Below, in pieces: positions 36,390 to 47,559 of a stretch of DNA of 64,000 nucleotides. The stretch lies in NCBI RefSeq assembly GCF_009727055.1, contig NC_052354.1:54801617-54865616 (forward strand), given 5' to 3'. Positions within the stretch are counted from its first letter, which is position 1. Each line of letters opens with the position of its first letter. Position numbers and translations under genes: made by a program. Source of the DNA: Benincasa hispida. Lineage: Eukaryota; Streptophyta; Magnoliopsida; Cucurbitales; Cucurbitaceae. Below the pieces are notes generated by a model that was given only the letters and a program-made list of their open reading frames with translations, did no database searches and was not told where the DNA came from.

Positions 36390-37628
36390 TGAAGTAGGCT
36401 CCTAAGAGGTAGAGGCACCATCAGATGTGAGCAAGTACAAGTTCAACAAATGCAGCAAATAGTCCACTATGGCACGACGATCAGTAAGAGAATGGATAAT
36501 TCCACTCAAGGTTCTCGATTAAGAAGAAAGAACTTTAAGAATGTGATTTCCAAGATTAGGTGGAATCAAAAGACCACCCTTGGGTGCATGAAGATCAGTA
36601 GGTAACGACATGTCATCAGCCTTGGGAGGTCGAATGTTGTGAATAATGTTAAACACATGTGACCCTTGAAAGAGCTTATAACTGAGATTTATACAACGAG
36701 CATTAAGACCAAGAGCCTCATTAATGGACAGAATCATGGGGCACTAGGACAACATGATACCACTCAAAAGATGAGGAAAGCAGATTAGGAACTTAATGGC
36801 ATAGAAATCAACGTGGCGCAACAACTGGTTTTAGACAAACACTCTAAAATTAAATTGTGAGCCAATCCCAATTTGATACAGCAAGCTAGCACGGAAAGGA
36901 GACACTCTAGAGCTATGAGTAGAAGGGCACCAATTAGCAATACTGATCTTATGGAGAATAACATACTTCACACTCAAGGCAGCAGCGAGCAGTTGATTAG
37001 CTTGCAGCCAAGTAGAGCAAGTTCTTCTAATCAATTTAGACATTAGATCCTCGGTAGACGAGTGAGGCTTACTGAGAGAAACACCATCTTCACGATCCAG
37101 AAAGCATTGATAATGGCAGGGAAAATAGTAAAGCAAAATCCTCGAACATGCACCTTCCTGTACTCATCACTGTTTAGATTATCAAATGAAGAAAGAAGAT
37201 TAACAAAAAAAAAACTCGTGAATAAGACGAGGATAGAAAGGACCAAGTTGGGTGACAGTCTTCAGCAAGCTAGCTTGATTAATGAGCTCCATTATAGCCA
37301 GACAAGGCTGAGTTTTATTAGAGACATTTTGTTCATCAACAATTCTTCATCGAACAACATATTTCCACTTGTACACATTTTCCTCCCGATGGAAGGATAC
37401 CCAATCGATAGGAACGGAGGGAAAATTTTGAGGGATCTTACAGTGACTGGTTCTAGTATTAACCCTCGTTAGAGCCACTGCAATATCTTCTTCACCAGAG
37501 ATTGAATGGAAAGATACAGCAAAAAAATATGCTGATTCGGGTTGCATTAATTTCGGTCGCTGAGTCAGGACAACCAGGATTTTTAGGGAAACGCGACTGT
37601 CTAGAGCGAGTCTAAGTTGAAGAACCAA
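36390..37628 (-). pseudogene. Envelope-like ORF of SIRE-type element B, decayed
   Basis: Three short minus-strand frames (37628-37347, 37136-36831, 36737-36519) read in order as one protein of the plant 'envelope-like' / putative plant transposon protein family found after pol in SIRE-type copia elements. Recognisable pieces are FPSVPIDWVSFHREEN, then LSVKYVILHKISIANWCPST, then LSYKLFQGSHVFNIIHN. The family's function is not established; despite the name, plant copia elements are not known to be enveloped. Frameshifts and stops separate the pieces. LTR K lies directly upstream of the first one. The 136-codon plus-strand frame at 37062-37472 is its antisense shadow. Confidence 0.75.
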
Positions 37629-37636
37629 GATGCTAA

Positions 37637-39290
37637 TGTTGGGATTGGTGTCCTAAATCTTCTTGTAATCTCGTAGTTTGTAAACTCTGTATAAACATAT
37701 TGTTATTAATAAAATAAGTTTTATTTTATAAGCATATACTCAATTCAATAAACTAAGACTCGAGGTTATTTTATGTAAATTTAAATAAGTATGTTGAGAC
37801 ATACAGGTGGATCTTGTTTAAATGATAAACTAAATAGTCTGTAGTAGATGGATAAGGTTGAGTACCTTATCCTTATGACACTATGGATACAACTCGCTTT
37901 GTAGGTGTTACAAATGTTGTAAAGTGCTATAAATAATATGATTCTAATAATTCATGTGAAGATATGCGAGCGAGGGTATCCTATACAAAGAGTTTGTATA
38001 AGACTTGACCACGAGATGATTAGTCTTTTTATATAACACCATTGATAATAGAGACTTACATTTCACTAGGATGACCATAGGTGACATGACTTGAATCCTG
38101 AGTGAGTTGTGAACTCCTACTTATGAAGGTGACCTTTGATTTGTATGAGTGAGAGTGGCCAGATTTTCAACTCAAGAAGGTTATTATTTTCGGGATTCGT
38201 CTGATTGGGGAGCTGGGAACTCAGCTACATAAGATGGAATTCATTCCTTCCCCGATGCAGGGGTAAGTAGATAAATTGCTCCCTTAAGGGCTGATTCCAA
38301 GTTTTGAACATAGTGTTCACTCCCTCTTTTGGCCAAAGAGGACTTAGTCATAGTGGGACTATGACTTATTGTTCATTAGAGGAATCAATGGTACTTAATA
38401 AGTTATATGTAACTACAAGAGAAAATGGTAATTTTGCCCAGCTGTACTTACAAGCAATTTATGAAGGGTCATTGCACTGTTGATTGGTTATATCCAATGG
38501 ACACGAAAATATATTTGTAGTGCGAAGAGTGCAACTATCGGTCTTTAGTGGAGTGCCTGACAGTTAATAGTGGATAATGTAATAAAAGAGTTTAATTAAT
38601 TATTCACATACTGTTGGAGCTTCTAGCTACAGATCCATAAGGTCCCCTTGGTAGCTCAAAAGGATTATGTTAAGAATCAGTTTTTGGGTTAATTTGAATT
38701 GTTCAAATTAATAAAAGGGGATTTAATTATATATGATATAATTCAATTAATTCAATTATAGATGATATAATTGATATAATATATTTGTTACATTAATTGG
38801 AGGAATAAATATTTGAATGAGATTCAAATAGTTCTAAATTATATAAATATGATTTATATTAAATGCCATAAAATAGAGAAAAAGAACTATAATTTATGTT
38901 GTATGTGATGCAATATTAAAACTATAGGTTATAAATATAATATGATAAGTTGGTTATCATATTTATTTATATTATTTATTATTTTGAATAATAATCCCTT
39001 TTTCTCAAAAACTACCTTAGTGGGTGGTTATAAAAATTTTATGACAATTGTAATAGAATGAAAAAAAAAAAAAGTTTTCCAATTTTACAACTAAAACTAA
39101 GAGAAAGAGAATTACTAAAAGATCTTAAAGAATAGACTATGCGGTAATCTACATGACAAACACAGAGCATATATGATAGACTCTCTTTGTCTATGTGAGA
39201 GTCTATGCGATTGGAAGACTTTTGCTATGTGATAGCCTAAACGATTGAAGCAGTTAAAAAACCAAGCTCTTTAAAAACCGTAATAAAGTG
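37637..39290 (+). mobile_element. Copia LTR K (A-type), 3' truncated
   Basis: It starts TGTTGGGATTGGTGTCCTAA, the intact version of the A-type LTR start, and follows the other A-type LTRs block by block to about 39000 ('gataagttggttatcat'). It then degrades; weak 'atgcgattg' and 'aaacgattg' words mark 39100-39250. The usual CCTTCA end is missing and no TSD was found (GCTAA is on the left). It sits between RNase H and the envelope-like ORF of element B. No gene is in it. Confidence 0.8.
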
Positions 39291-40277
39291 GACGTCCATA
39301 AGGGCTGAGAAGTCGAACTAACGGCCCACATTCTCCAATATGTCATAACTAACACTAATTGCTATAAATTAAATTTATATAAACCAAGAGTAGTCCTCGA
39401 GGATTTAAATGTAATGGTATCAAGGGGTTTTGTAAAAATGTCAGAAATTTGGTTATTCGTCGAACATGTTCAAGAGAAATAACTTTATTGTCAATCAGTT
39501 CCTAGATAAAATGATGTTTTACGTCGATATGCTTGGTGCAACTATGTTGAACTGGATTTTTTGATATGTTGATGGCACTCATATTATCCCAGTATAATGA
39601 CATGACATCTTGGAAAACATTGTACTCAGCAAGCATCTGTTTCATCCAAAGTAATTGAGCATAACTACTCGCTGCAATAATATATTTAGCCTCGACAGTA
39701 GATAAAGATACACGATTATGCTTCTTACTAAACCATGATATAAGATTATTTCCCAAGAAGAAATAGCCTATTGACGTGCTTTTTCTATCTTCTGTGCACC
39801 CCGCTCAGACAACATCACAATAGCCTACTAAAACAAGATTTGTATCCAAGGTATATAGAAGACCATAGTCATCTGTCCCATACACATATTTAAGAATTCT
39901 TTTCACATTTATCATATGGTTGGTTCTAAGGTTGGATTGATATCATGCACAAACACCTACGACAAAAGCTATATTAGGTTGACTTGTGGTAAGATAGAGT
40001 AAGCTTCCAATCATACTCCTACAGAGACTCTCATCGACACGTTCAATATCGAAATCCAGTGTAAGTTTGGCATGAGTAGCAGTTGGGGTATGCTTAGGTT
40101 GAGCTTTATCCAGACCAAATTTTTTTACCATATTTTTAACATACTTATCTTGAGATAGGAAAATACCTTCTTCCATTTGCTTAATTTGTAACCCAAGGAA
40201 GTATGTAAGCTCTCCCACCATACACATTTCAAACACACCCTTCATTTGACCAACAAAATTGTCTACCGTGCTCTAGG

Positions 40278-40457
40278 GAATTCCACCAAAAATGATGTCG
40301 TTAACATAAATCTGGGCAATAATGAATTTTTCAACAACCCTTTTTATAAACAAAGTCTTATCTATTCTAATAGATAAGACTTTGTTTATAAAAAGGGTTG
40401 TTGAAAAATTCATTATTGCCCAGATTTATGTTAACGACATCATTTTTGGTGGAATTC
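40278..40457. repeat. Perfect 89-bp inverted repeat with 2-bp loop in the RT of element B
   Basis: Arms 40278-40366 and 40369-40457 are reverse complements with no mismatch that I can see, separated by CT. The left arm is the RT catalytic-box segment in its proper minus orientation. The right arm is an inverted copy of it. The structure would fold as a long hairpin in RNA or single-stranded DNA. Confidence 0.92.
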
Positions 40458-40464
40458 TATAAAG

Positions 40465-40552
40465 AATAGATAAGACTTTGTTTATAAAAAGGGTTGTTGA
40501 AAAATTCATTATTGCCCAGATTTATGTTAACGACATCATTTTTGGTGGAATT
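40465..40552 (+). repeat. Third copy of the RT segment, direct repeat of the right arm
   Basis: It repeats 40369-40456 at a period of 96 bases, again apparently identical. The 7 bases between are not part of the unit. The order is therefore one proper and two inverted copies. Confidence 0.9.
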
Positions 40553-40555
40553 AGA

Positions 40556-40858
40556 AGTGAAAGTTGTCCCCACAAAAACCAACACGGGTCATTTCAACAT
40601 GCTTTGTCCTTACTCACATGCATCCTAGGAAAATTCCCAGAAGGTCACCAAACATAAGATTACTCCAAGCTAAGCACGCTTAACTTTGGAGTTCTTATGA
40701 TTGAATCATCGAAAAGAAAGGTACACCTTGTTAGTATAGGTAATAACTTTCAATTCTTTTAAGCTTTTCTTGACCATACTTTCATGTCCTCATGATCCCT
40801 CTCATTCAGATGTGATATCGGTTCATTCATGTACCCCTCCTGAACTTGGGTCATTACA
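40556..40858 (-). mobile_element. Cassandra-like LTR with 5S rRNA-derived sequence
   Basis: On the minus strand the block starts TGTAATGACCC and about two thirds in carries sequence close to plant 5S rRNA. An A-box-like AGTTAAGCGTGCTTAGC lies at 40685-40667 and a C-box-like TGGTGACCTTCTGGGAA at 40650-40632, correctly spaced. Cassandra TRIM elements carry 5S sequence with the pol III boxes inside LTRs of about 250-350 bp, which fits 303 bp. Only one LTR is seen, no primer site and no TSD, so it would be a solo LTR. It could instead be another 5S-derived repeat; the exact lower border is uncertain. Confidence 0.75.
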
Positions 40859-42607
40859 ATAACCATTCTTAGTTAGAAAATTTGCTAATCTATCATAACG
40901 AGCCCGTGGAGCTTGTTTAAGACCACATAGAGCCTTCTGAAGTCGGTACACATGTTGCGGATAAGATGGATCAATGAATCCTTTGGGTTGTTCCACAAAA
41001 ACTTGAGATGTAAAGCATATGTTACCAATCGTCTTCAAGTAGTCAACTCTATCTTTTTTACGAGTAGTAACCCAGAGTTCATATTTTTTATGATACTGAT
41101 AGGAGTATGAGCCTCCTGTATTCTAATAGATGGGCTTGGTTTACAATATTCCACTCTAAACTTATTTGACTCACTATCTTCTAAGACACTAGGTACCAAA
41201 ATGTTATTACTCATGTCAGAAGCATCTGCCAGGTCTGTTTCATCCTTATCATGATCTGATGACTCTGAGCTTTCACTTTCAACATTTTTTACACTCTTAG
41301 GAAATATTTGATTTTCATCATCAACATTTTCCTTTATTAGTGTTGAATCATTTACAACAACATTTATTGATTCTATCACGGTTTGTGTCCGTTTATGGAA
41401 GACCTTGTAGACTCTATTATTTGTTCAGTATCCAAGATAGATACCCTAATCTGACTTAGAGTCTCACTTCCTTCTTTCCTCACGATTAGATAGGATATAA
41501 CAGATGCTACCGAAAATATAGAAATATTTCACATTTGGTTTCCTTCCTTTCCAAAGTTCATAGTTAGTGACATCAGTGTTTAGGCAAAGAGAAACCTTAT
41601 TATGAATATAGCTGTATTCAAGGCTTTTGCCCATAAGTGTAGAGGAATCTTATTGACATGCAACATGGCGTGGGCCATTTCTTGAAGCGTACGGTTCTTC
41701 CTTTCAACAACTCCATTCTGTTGAGGAGTAATAGGAGCTGAAAACTCATGTAAAATCCCTTCAGAGGCAAAATAAATTAGAAAATGAGAATTCTCAAATT
41801 CCTTCCCGTGGTCACTTCTAATTCAGATAATATTCTTCTCCTGTTTACATTGAAGTTGTAGACATAATGTCTGACATACTTTGAAGGTGTCTAATCTTTC
41901 TCTAATAAATCTGACCCATGTAAGTTGAAAGAAGTCATCCACGGAGACAAAAACATACTACTTTCCACCCAAACTCTCAACTTGCATAGGACCCATCAAG
42001 TCCAAATGCAGTCATTCTAACACTCTTCTCGTACTGCACTGAGCAACTTTGTTATGCGAGGCTTTGACTTGTTTTCCAACTTGACATTCACCACAAAACG
42101 ACCCAGCTTCAAGATTCAAAGGTGATATTCCACGAATGGCTTCCTCAGTGATGGTTCTTTTTATTGATCAAAGGCTTATGTGACCAAGATGTTTATGCCA
42201 AATATTAGCTTCACTAGTTTTAGATGAATGACAAACATCTGTAGACCTATCAGAAATCCAACGATAACAATTTTCTGAAGATCGATCACCCCATACAGTC
42301 ATACTTTTATCATCTTTTAGTAAGCATTTGTCTTTGGAGAAGCTCACTTGATACCCCTAATCGCTTAATTGACTAATGCTGGTTAAGTTTGCCGTTAATC
42401 CTTATACCAACATAACATCACGAAGAATAGGAAGGCCAAGTTTTGATAGATCCCCTTTACCCAAAAACTTTTCTTTTGCCCCATCTCTAAAGCATGTCAA
42501 GGTCTGCAAGCCTTTAACTCACATATAAAAGATTTTTCACCTGTCACGTGTCGAGATCACCACTATCAAAATACCAATCTTTCTAAGATGAAGTGTGAAG
42601 AAAAGTG

Positions 42608-44407
42608 ATAAATGGCAGAAATGCCAGTTATTATAAGCCTTTTATTTAGAATTATGAGGGCTAACAAGTAGAAAATGCGGTGATAATACTTAGAATTTGT
42701 GAAAATTTTAGTTTTTGCATCGATCAGAACCTAAATCTTCACTAACCCCAATATTATGCATTATTCTGTGTCAAAGTGTCTATTTTTATAGCTATCGTAG
42801 AAATCAAACTCATGCACTGGAAATAAGCAATCGCAAAATCAAACGCATGCGCTGAAGCCAGGAGACCGCAATGACAATTGCATTCAGTGAAGCCGAGCTA
42901 TCATATAGACGAACGCATGCGGTGATCGCATGCGTATATCGTGTGGAAGTTACGGCCATCAACCAAATGCGCCCATCGCATGGAAGTTGCGGCCATCAAC
43001 CGAATGCGTCCATCGCATAGAAGTTGCAGCCATCAACCGAATGCGTCCATCGCATGGAAGTTGTGGCTATCGATTGAATGTGTTCATCACTTGGAGATTG
43101 CGGCCATGGAGTGATAACCTTAAATAGAAGGGTGATCGCAAGATGGGTGAAATGCATTGATACTTCAGTTGAATCAAGCTCGAACGCATACTTTGGGATT
43201 ATCAACAAGATAAGATGATGTGACATTGCCCATACCGCGACAAAGGCAGCAGTGAGACATAACGCAATCATGATTCCTGTCGGCATTTGAACTCTATAAA
43301 TAGCCCTTGAACCTTCACTTCAAATCATCTGAACTTCTGCATTAAGGCAGAGGTTTACGATCACAGATGAGAGCATGAGCGAGATTTTTTGTGAGGATTC
43401 TTCATCTCCATAAACCAGTCCGAGTGACGATCGAAACTTTCGCTGGAGATAGAGCCCAAGAGAGACGTCTCCACCATCCATCCATGGCACCACCAGCAGC
43501 CTTGACACAGAGTCTTTCATTTCTTCTCTAATCTCTATATTGTATTACATTTTAGCTTTAGATATTAAGACATTTTGTAATCAATGCATATATTGATTCC
43601 TTCAATGTCATCCTCTTCATCATCTTAATCTTTATCATCGTTTACCTTCATCATTTATTTATCAAGGGTGATCGCATACTCAATCGTGTAGCCTAGAGAT
43701 AAGGACGCATGTAGCAACCCACTGAGAGGTGTGCGTTGTGCGAGTATAGTGAGTTAATCCTCTTTGCTTGGTGAAAGGCTGTAGCAACGCTTGTCGATGG
43801 GTTGTTGCAATGCTTGTCTATAAGTTAATTAGCCACATCTAACTGCCTAAGAAGGTAAAAGATAGAATGAACTAAACCAAAGTATGCATTATTCCTAGAG
43901 ATAGACACGGTCTTATGCTCGACGCAACCATGCACTATAGAGATATAGTCATGCGGCTGACCACCGAAAGGTGTGTGATGCGTTAGTGTGATGAGTTTGG
44001 ATTGCTCGAGTGATTTAAGATAATAAACATTAATATGCGTTCACAGTTGTTGCGTATCTACCAATTCTCATCGCAAGTCTTCCATTGCTCAATCTGTTTA
44101 GTTAGGAGTAGGAGTAGTGTGTAATCCATTAACTTCTTCTTGTTACTTTTATTCATCACCTCAAATGCATTGCTTCACAAGCATTATTGAGTTACAAGTC
44201 CCTGTGTTCAACCTCGGATTACCCGAGAAACTTGCATTCCCATTATACTTGGCGAGAGGGCAAGAAAACTTTTAATAGGAACGCATGGTCATTGCATACT
44301 AGATTAACACATACTTTCCATTCCAACACATAACATCTGATGCATGGGCATAAATGCATAGTTTAAGACATGCAACACACATAATTGCGTTCAATAATTT
44401 TCATCAA
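42608..44407 (+). repeat. 5' LTR of element D
   Basis: It starts TGATAAATGGCAGAAATG and ends TTTTCATCA. It is homologous to D2 (20500) and to D1 (4913-8827, inverted). A TATA-like CTCTATAAATAGCC is near 43292, as in the other copies (CTCTATAAATAGCC near 21085). The short minus-strand frames at 42996-43520 recur in the sister LTRs and are not genes. Confidence 0.85.
42945..43110 (+). repeat. 37-bp minisatellite in LTR D, about 4.5 units
   Basis: Units start at 42945, 42982, 43019, 43056 and 43093 with GGAAGTTGCGGCCATC-like sequence and an ATGCGTCCATCGCAT block. D2 has only two to three degenerate units near 20815-20890 and D1 has none that I can recognise, so the copy number varies between sister LTRs. 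Confidence 0.85.
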
Positions 44408-44415
44408 TAAGTTTT

Positions 44416-44433
44416 TGGCACCGTTGTCGGGGA
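44416..44433 (+). other. tRNA-Asp type primer-binding site of element D
   Basis: TGGCACCGTTGTCGGGGA differs at two positions from TGGCGCCGTTGCCGGGGA, the site complementary to the 3' end of tRNA-Asp that Athila/Tat-lineage elements use. It stands 8 bases after the LTR. Confidence 0.85.
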
Positions 44434-45197
44434 CTTGGCAGCTAATAGTTTGTTAAGTTTTGTGTTTTTGTAGGCACCCCTTTTAGTCTCAGGCGTATTG
44501 TAGTTTGTGCGACCAAGTTGCAAACAATAATTGAATGAAGGCAATGCGCCGAAAGTCAATGTTGACCCTGAGATAGAAAGGCTATCTGTCGCATAAGCTG
44601 GAAGCAATCTTAGGCACATGTCAGCCAACATGCGTTCAACAATTGTTGGAAGCTCCAATGGTCAGGACAACGAGTCTCGACCTAAGCAGTTGAAATCAAT
44701 CTCCTGCATGGAAGACTCCTTACGGTAGCTTCACTTCAATTTCTCCAGGGATGTCTTCTACTCTCTCTTTACTTTGCTTTCCTAGTTAACTTTAGATTAT
44801 TTATTTGATTATTGCCATTTTGGATTTGCGGTTGCTTTCTTGGATGAATGTGCGTTAGCTCTATGTAGGTGCGTTAATAATTCCACTCGATGCCATGGTT
44901 CTGAAGAAGAATCTTCTCCATCATTCAATGTATGGCTATTTCTCCACATGAGTTCTAAGTACCGACAAAATTGATATTCTAGTTAAGGTTATTGTTATCC
45001 TTTATGCATTATCCTTTTGAAATTCTCCTTGTCCGATTGCGGTCCTTTATGATGCATCTATGATGGTATATATAATTCACCGCATCCGCTAACTAAGCAT
45101 CACAAGGCTCTTTGTTCGCTTGTTATCGTGAGATGCTTCAGGAGTGTATAAAGTAAAACAGATTGGAAGAATAAAGTCTAAGTGTTGCGTTCTGCCT
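44434..45197 (+). pseudogene. Gag-like remnant and leader of element D
   Basis: Near 44535-44700 the plus strand reads with stops 'NAPKVNVDPEIERL' and 'MSANMRSTIVGSSNGQDNESR', in the place where Athila-type gag begins. The rest to 45197 is AT-rich without recognisable domains. The bulk of gag-pol is deleted. Confidence 0.45.
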
Positions 45198-46690
45198 TGA
45201 TGTGTTTAAATGAATGCAACGCGTTGAGGCATTAGTATTATGCACAGAAGGCACACAACTTCTTATAATAACGTTCAAATTTTCCTAGATTAAACCCAAG
45301 TATAAATCTAATCTAGATTCCTGGCAAGTCCAGGGTCGATCATAGGGATTTAGTTTCACTAACACAAATTATGCGTTGTACTTGCAGTAGGAGGTTTTTC
45401 CTAAATAAATGTGAAAGATGTATTATTTACACTAACATGCTAGGCCTGTGCAAGATAATACAAAAGAGTTGAGTGGAAAATGAAGGATCGTGTGAAAATG
45501 GAATTTAAGTAGGTGGACGCGCCGATTAATATAATTGCACACAACTGATGTATTGTGGATGAAATGGGATGGGTTGCTTATCTTTCTGTTCATGCGTTAG
45601 ACATCATTCAACACTTCTTAATGCGAATAATATACAAGTCTATCTCTAGGGTGCATGCGTCTAACCTAGAATGCAAGAAACACCAGTAAGTCTATCTCTA
45701 GTTGTACTAGACATTCTACTTAATGCGGCTTAGCTATTCTTTCGAACAACTAAGTAAAGAAGCTTTCACCAAGTTTTCACGTTGGTTTAGGCGTTGGAAT
45801 AGAATTATGCATGAAGTACTAATGCTTTCAACATAAACAGAAGATAAACAATAGCAAAAGTGATGATCAAATATATGAATTTTATAAAGGATCAATGAGT
45901 CTTTATAAAGAACTATATTCAATCAAAATGAAATGAAAATGATATTAAGAGAGAGACTGAGTCAAGCCAAAGAATACAATCTCTTGTAGTTCTTTGGCTC
46001 AATCTTGTTGTGTACAATCACTTTAAAGAACCGAGGACAGAGTATCTTTCTCAAGAATAAAATTTCTCCACTCCTTGGCCGGCGGTGGTGGTGGTTCTCA
46101 GCTCCTTCGATCATCTTATACCTCGGCACAACTTGTACAAACTAAAACTAAGTCTACAAATTTACAGAGAGTATGGAGCTTTTAATTGTCTGAACTCTTA
46201 ATTCTGGAGGGTCTTCAAGTATTTATAGGCGTTGGTCTCATCCAATAGGAGGATGGGCTGCATTTAAGTCCATGCCTTGGTCAGCATTAAACTCCATGTC
46301 CTGTTGGTCGCCTGACCTCTGGAAGCTTTTCAGACGTTGCTTGCTGCTGGAAGCTTTTCAGACGCCGCCTATTGCAGGTGCCCATGCTTCCAAGTGGTGA
46401 TGTGACACAATCATCCCGGAGCAACGAATCTTCTATGCGTTGAATTCCTCCGATGCATGGCTCATGCGTTAGCGAGTTTCCTGTGGCACTTGTCTAATGC
46501 GTTATTGTCAGTTATTGCATTGAAATCCTACAAAGTAGTGCGTTAGCGCCGCGATTTTTAGTGATAAACTTCTTTTACATGAAATTGCTATTGTTTAAGT
46601 AAACCCGTGCATTTCTATTAAAAATGAGGAGAGAAACCCTTATTGTTCTAACTTAAGAGCAAAGATAACTTGTATTTTTACAAGTTATCA
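45198..46690 (-). mobile_element. LTR L (I-type), minus, nested in element D
   Basis: On the minus strand it starts TGATAACTTGTAAAAATACAA, like LTRs I and I2. The left end was placed near TGATGTG at 45198 by comparison with I2, whose 'cccaagtata' block recurs at about 45294 ('aagtccagggtcga' follows in both). A TATA-like box lies near 46225 (minus CCTATAAATACTTG). CTCTC follows the right end; no matching target copy was found. No gene is in it. Confidence 0.65.
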
Positions 46691-47470
46691 CTCTCCTTAC
46701 TTTTAATAGCTTCTTCAAAAATTTGACAGTCTAAGTTTTGTTATGTGCAAACCTTTGCTCAAACATTTGTTACCGCATTCCTATTGAGTTTGTTTTTAGC
46801 TTTGCGGTGAGAGTGCTGCCAACCTCTAAGTTTGGGAGTGGCAGCAATGCCAGAGATTTGTGTTCACTATATTGCGATCATTGTAAAAAAAAAATCAGAA
46901 TAATAACTCCACTGTCAACGCAATGGGGAAACCCAAGTTATAAGAGTTAAGTTGTGAAAGACATTTACCCGTAGTTGGATTTCCACATGACACCCGTGGA
47001 GGCAAACCAAAACGAAGATAACTTGCCAGGATCAACGCATAAGCACAACTCCTCTGTCTGGCGCAAGCCAAATTAAGCAAGACATGGGTTGAGTTGAATA
47101 TAAAACAAAACCGAAGTTGGATGCTCGCATGACACACGTGGGGGCAAGCCAAAACGAAGAGCGTAACTAGGTTCAACGCCGCATTTGAATAAGTAATCGC
47201 AGTCTTGAGTTGTTTTGAACGAATACATTCTCAAGAGCTGAATGTAAAGTTGCGGAGAATGAATAAAAATTATTTGAGCAAAGGCTTGCCCAATTTAAAC
47301 TTAGAAAAGATCTCTTTGAAGAAGCAGCCGAAGTGGAGGAGAGCATTGCGGCCATGGTTAGAGATACGAGTAAATTATATTCTAAGAGGTTGGTCATCGC
47401 AAAGAAACGCTGGAAGATGAGTTAAAAATTTCTTGAGTATAACGTATGCTTGAGAACAAGCATGATTCTA
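46691..47470 (+). other. 3' non-coding part of element D with a direct repeat
   Basis: There are no recognisable protein domains. 'aagtttgggagtgg' at about 46828 is a partial copy of the polypurine tract. A block of about 64 bases (GTTGGATTTCCACATGACACC... to ...TCAACGC) at 46975-47038 recurs at about 47114-47177. Near 47200-47400 short degenerate coding-like stretches occur, which I cannot name. Confidence 0.5.
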
Positions 47471-47483
47471 AGTTTGGGGGTGG
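47471..47483 (+). other. Polypurine tract of element D
   Basis: AGTTTGGGGGTGG is the usual 'aagtttgggggtg' tract of Athila/Tat-type elements and is directly followed by GATAAA, the LTR start without its first base. Confidence 0.75.
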
Positions 47484-47559
47484 ATAAACACAACATTACA
47501 GGTATGTCTTCTCGGGATTTTTCTTTGATAAGCCATACAAGTTTATTTGAACGAACACT

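Larger units (their letters stand above)
39400..42600 (-). pseudogene. Copia pol of element B: protease, integrase, RT, RNase H
   Basis: On the minus strand, DWYFDSGCSRHMTG-type protease coding lies near 42575-42540 and GAG-pre-IN near 42200. The integrase core follows with TPQQNGVVERKNRTLQEMA near 41720. The ESINVV linker is at 41379, and RT at 41038-40823 has FVEQPKGFI and LCGLKQAPRA. The YVDD-like box at about 40300 reads YVND. RNase H at 39756-39502 has STVEAKYIIAAS and QLLWMKQML, and a TKPL-type end is near 39425. The replacement of the first catalytic Asp of YVDD by Asn would abolish RT activity. Insertions at 40369-40858 split RT. Confidence 0.85.
42608..47483 (+). mobile_element. Ty3/gypsy Athila/Tat-type element D, internally deleted, 3' LTR missing
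   Basis: A 5' LTR (42608-44407), a tRNA-Asp type primer site (44416), a short gag-like remnant and a 3' polypurine tract (47471-47483) are present, but no protease, RT or integrase. The tract is followed by GATAAA, the first bases of an LTR, and then by element B gag sequence, so almost the whole 3' LTR is lost. It lies in element B between the gag zinc knuckle and the protease. LTR L is nested within it. Confidence 0.75.

Noticed and set aside
37062..37472. 136-codon plus-strand open frame
   Set aside because: It is the reverse of the envelope-like ORF pieces at 37347-37628 and 36831-37136, which have real family motifs.
40621..40700. Functional 5S rRNA gene
   Set aside because: Only the part around the A and C boxes resembles 5S and there are several changes; the flanks fit a Cassandra-like LTR.
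42945..43110. CRISPR-like regular repeat
   Set aside because: The 37-base units are directly tandem with no spacers, inside a plant LTR.
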